From Photobacterium ganghwense (GTDB lineage Bacteria > Pseudomonadota > Gammaproteobacteria > Enterobacterales > Vibrionaceae): a DNA stretch of 64,000 nt. The notes below the pieces were generated by a model that did no database searches, was not told the origin of the DNA, and saw only the letters and a list, made by a program, of their open reading frames with translations. Below, one piece after another: positions 61,656-64,000 of the stretch. A program made the translations under genes and the position numbers. The DNA lies in assembly GCF_003025595.1 (NCBI RefSeq), contig NZ_PYMI01000001.1, positions 124,001-188,000 of the forward strand, given 5' to 3'. Within the stretch, counting starts at the first letter, position 1; the number at the start of each line of letters is the position of its first letter.

Positions 61656-62495
61656 ATGGCAATTCGACACGTCAAACAGCTCATTCGTTCTCACCCATCA
61701 GCAGATGGTGACGGCGTTAAAATTCAACGTGTAGCAGGATTTGATAACCCGGTGTTCTCTCCTTTCCTGATGATCGATGAGCTAAAATCAACCAGTGCTG
61801 ACGATTACATCGGTGGCTTTCCTCCGCACCCCCATCGTGGCATTGAGACCCTGACTTACATGTTAAATGGTCATTTTCAGCACAAAGATCATATGGGTAA
61901 TGTCGGCGAGTTACGTGACGGCGGCGCGCAATGGATGTCTGCCGGACGTGGCGTGATTCACAGCGAGATGCCAATCATGACAGCGGGCCAGTTGCACGGT
62001 TTCCAGATCTGGATAAACCTGCCCGCCGCCAAGAAAATGCAACCGGCTGACTACGCAGATTTTCAGCCCGAAATGATCACGGAGCACGCCCTCAACGACA
62101 ACAGCCTGATCCGGGTGATCGCCGGGGATCTGACCATTCGCGGTACGACCCTGACCGGCCCGCTGCAGAAAACCGGGGTTGCTACGACCATCGCAGACTG
62201 GCATGCCAGCCGTGGCGAAGTACTGACCAGCTGCCTGAACCCGGATTTTCAGGCACTGATCTATGTCTATCGCGGGGAGGCTGAAATCAAGGGGGTCAGC
62301 ATTGATGCCGGCACACTTGCTGTACTCGATCATGGCGAAGGTATCGAAGTTAGCGCGAAACAGGATACCGGTCTGCTTTTACTCTCCGGACTGCCGCTGA
62401 ATGAGCCGGTTGTTCACTATGGGCCGTTTGTCATGAACTCACTGGAAGAAATTGAACAAGCCATCACCGATTATCAAAACGGTCAGTTTGTTTAG
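61656..62495 (+). CDS. Pirin family protein
   Basis: This 279-residue bicupin has the pirin N-terminal domain (about 15-120), with the metal ligands in GGFPPHPHRGIETLTY (His near 57 and 59) and GRGVIHSEMP (His and Glu near 101-103), and a C-terminal cupin (about 170-275). Bacterial pirins include quercetin dioxygenases and regulators of pyruvate metabolism; which applies here cannot be said. AGGAGG lies at ideal spacing before the ATG. It is convergent with lpxL across a shared terminator. Confidence 0.92.
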   Translation: MAIRHVKQLIRSHPSADGDGVKIQRVAGFDNPVFSPFLMIDELKSTSADDYIGGFPPHPHRGIETLTYMLNGHFQHKDHMGNVGELRDGGAQWMSAGRGVIHSEMPIMTAGQLHGFQIWINLPAAKKMQPADYADFQPEMITEHALNDNSLIRVIAGDLTIRGTTLTGPLQKTGVATTIADWHASRGEVLTSCLNPDFQALIYVYRGEAEIKGVSIDAGTLAVLDHGEGIEVSAKQDTGLLLLSGLPLNEPVVHYGPFVMNSLEEIEQAITDYQNGQFV

Positions 62496-62591
62496 TTCGT
62501 AGCAAATGTAAAACCCGACGAAGCAGTCACCATTGGCTTTCCATAACAGCCTTGTCACCACGGTCATCGCCATAGTTGGCTGTTTAGAAAT

Positions 62592-62622
62592 AAAAAAGCT
62601 TCCCACAGTGGGAAGCTTTTTT
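62592..62622. terminator. Bidirectional terminator between the pirin gene and lpxL
   Basis: A 14-bp perfect stem (AAAAAAGCTTCCCA, 62592-62605, with its complement at 62609-62622) has a 3-base loop and T-runs on both strands. Confidence 0.92.
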
Positions 62623-62663
62623 CACAACTTTAGTTTAGATAACCTGAAATGCTGTCAGCGCAC

Positions 62664-63590
62664 TCAGTAAAGCGACGGCTCGCCTTCAGGACGCGTTTTG
62701 AATCGGCGATGCAACCACATATACTGCTCTGGCGCTTCCATGATAGAACGCTCAATCGCTTTATTGGTATACGCAGCCGCTGCATCCGGATCATTGTGCG
62801 GGAAGGCGTCCAATGGCGGGAAAACCTTCAGCGTGTACTGACCAGAATCGGTATTGCGGACCATCGCAAACGGCACCACAGCACATTTCGAGGCGTCCAC
62901 CAGCAGGCTGGTACCTGTGGTGGTACACGCTTTCTCTACTGCAAACAGTGGCGCAAAGGTTGAACGGCGGCGACCGTAATCATGGTCAGGTGCATACCAC
63001 ACACGTTCTGCTGTGCGCAGCGCTCGCAGCATCCCTTTTACGTCTTTACGATCAATCATATATTTGTTAGAACGCACGCGGCCTTTAAACTGAAAGTAGT
63101 CAAAGCACGGGTTCTTATTAGGACGGTACACCCCAACCCCCGGCGTTTGCATACCAAAAGCACGCGCACCCAGTTCAAGGTTCAGGGAGTGGCAAGCAAC
63201 TAGCAGCACGCCTTTGCCTTCCGCTTCCAGCTGACGGATATGTTCCATACCTTCATAGGTTACATGGCGGCGCACACGAATATCCGGCCAGAACCAGGCC
63301 ATGCCGGTTTCGAACAACGCCAGACCGGTATTATCAATGTTCTTTTTCACCATCTCGTCGCGCTCTTCCTGCGACATCTCAGGAAAACACAGCTCCAGAT
63401 TTCGAACGATGGTTTTCTGGCGTTTTTTAAGCAAACGAATCCCCAACCGCCCCAGCAACTGACCCAGACGGAACTGGATGAAATAAGGAAGCCAGCTGAT
63501 CAGATACATCAGACCAATCATGACCAGTGTCAGCCAGTAACGCGGATGAAGAAGCGCCTTGGTGAAAGTAGGAGCTGTAAATTTACTCAT
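62664..63590 (-). CDS. lpxL: Lipid A biosynthesis acyltransferase (LpxL/HtrB-like)
   Basis: This 308-residue inner-membrane enzyme adds a secondary acyl chain to Kdo2-lipid IVA. One N-terminal membrane segment (LVMIGLMYLISWLPYFI, about 22-38) anchors a catalytic domain. The HX4E motif is in ACHSLNLELG (His near 137), and VYRPNKNP and RVWYAPDHDYG are family phrases. ATG 63590 gives the length of E. coli LpxL (306); an upstream in-frame start at 63668 lacks a ribosome site. LpxL and LpxP cannot be separated here. Confidence 0.88.
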   Translation of the reverse strand: MSKFTAPTFTKALLHPRYWLTLVMIGLMYLISWLPYFIQFRLGQLLGRLGIRLLKKRQKTIVRNLELCFPEMSQEERDEMVKKNIDNTGLALFETGMAWFWPDIRVRRHVTYEGMEHIRQLEAEGKGVLLVACHSLNLELGARAFGMQTPGVGVYRPNKNPCFDYFQFKGRVRSNKYMIDRKDVKGMLRALRTAERVWYAPDHDYGRRRSTFAPLFAVEKACTTTGTSLLVDASKCAVVPFAMVRNTDSGQYTLKVFPPLDAFPHNDPDAAAAYTNKAIERSIMEAPEQYMWLHRRFKTRPEGEPSLY

Positions 63591-64000
63591 TAGAATCGCT
63601 GTCCCGTTGTCTTTATTGTTATCGCACCCAGTCATCGGTAAGAGTCTGAAGCGTAAACTGAACAGCAAATTTTATGCTGCTGCCCCCGGTCATGCAAGGC
63701 TTAACACCTTCACATAAAGGGGAAGGTGCCTTTCCGAACCAACCCTAGCAGTAACCTGCTTCACCGGTTCACAATAATGCGGACAATCAAACGAAACAGA
63801 GGCAGAAAAAGGGATGACTCAGAATGACACGGCGGATGCCGTCACGGTGCAAACCTGACGACAGTCGTTTGCAGATCGCGTGCTACAGAGAGCGTATTGC
63901 AGAAAGCGCTTGCTGAATACGAGCATAAATCAGGCGGCTGCATCCTGCAGCCTCATCACATATCTCTAAGATAATAAATCCATTAAAATCCTTCCACACC
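63591..64000. other. Region to the right edge, no gene seen
   Basis: About 410 bases upstream of lpxL contain no supported reading frame. Short partly repeated and complementary phrases (GAGAGCGTATTGCAGAAAGCG near 63887) are present, but no terminator or promoter is clear. Confidence 0.4.

Overview
The window reads as a gammaproteobacterial chromosome segment, most likely Vibrionaceae (Vibrio, Grimontia or Enterovibrio type). This rests on the gene families: a HutC-type phosphonate regulator beside a putative 2-aminoethylphosphonate transporter, a GH19 chitinase with CBM5/12 modules, YajQ, SelO, a DnaJ-related protein and an AroH-like DAHP synthase. Species and replicon cannot be fixed from sequence reading alone. 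No rRNA, tRNA, CRISPR array, insertion sequence or prophage was seen.

Layout. 1-3.2 kb: end of a putative aminophosphonate ABC importer (ATPase fragment, double-length permease) and the GntR/HutC regulator PhnR. 3.4-15.4 kb: a complete agmatine/putrescine catabolic block. puuA and an NhaC-family transporter form one unit; divergent from it runs puuD-puuR-puuC-puuB-aguB-aguA-gabD-gabT. Together these can take agmatine via N-carbamoylputrescine, putrescine, gamma-glutamyl intermediates and GABA to succinate. 15.5-17.0 kb: an FAD amine oxidoreductase, possibly the aminophosphonate oxidoreductase of the phosphonate module, with a HutC-type operator in front of it. 17.2-18.4 kb: a yybP-ykoY manganese riboswitch controlling an Alx/TerC-family membrane protein. 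18.6-20.5 kb: an LdtD-like L,D-transpeptidase.

21.0-35.7 kb: a complete type II (E. coli-like) cellulose locus in two divergent units, bcsR-Q-A-B-Z-C leftward and bcsE-F-G rightward. BcsG predicts phosphoethanolamine-modified cellulose, while BcsA (PilZ) and BcsE (GIL) predict cyclic-di-GMP control. 35.9-36.7 kb: an orphan, degenerate YjjW-type radical-SAM homologue that lacks key residues. 36.8-40.9 kb: a LysR regulator, folE, and moeA-moeB (pterin and molybdopterin metabolism).

41.3-49.2 kb: a MarC-family protein, a small lipoprotein, a heptamer tandem repeat, an orphan oligopeptide-binding protein, then a leftward envelope cluster: beta-barrel, BamA/D15-type barrel, DUF4056-type lipoprotein, patatin lipoprotein. 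49.6-56.8 kb: a CvfB-like S1 protein, an unknown two-TM protein, SelO, a PEP-synthase-like pseudoenzyme divergent from an AroH-type DAHP synthase, and YajQ. 57.0-63.6 kb: a secreted GH19 chitinase, a HAAAP amino-acid transporter, a DnaJ-related protein, a pirin and an LpxL-type lipid A acyltransferase.

The observations most worth following are the patatin/D15/DUF4056/barrel cluster, the two apparent pseudoenzymes (YjjW-like after bcsG, PpsA-like opposite aroH), and the phosphonate regulon that appears split by the polyamine block.
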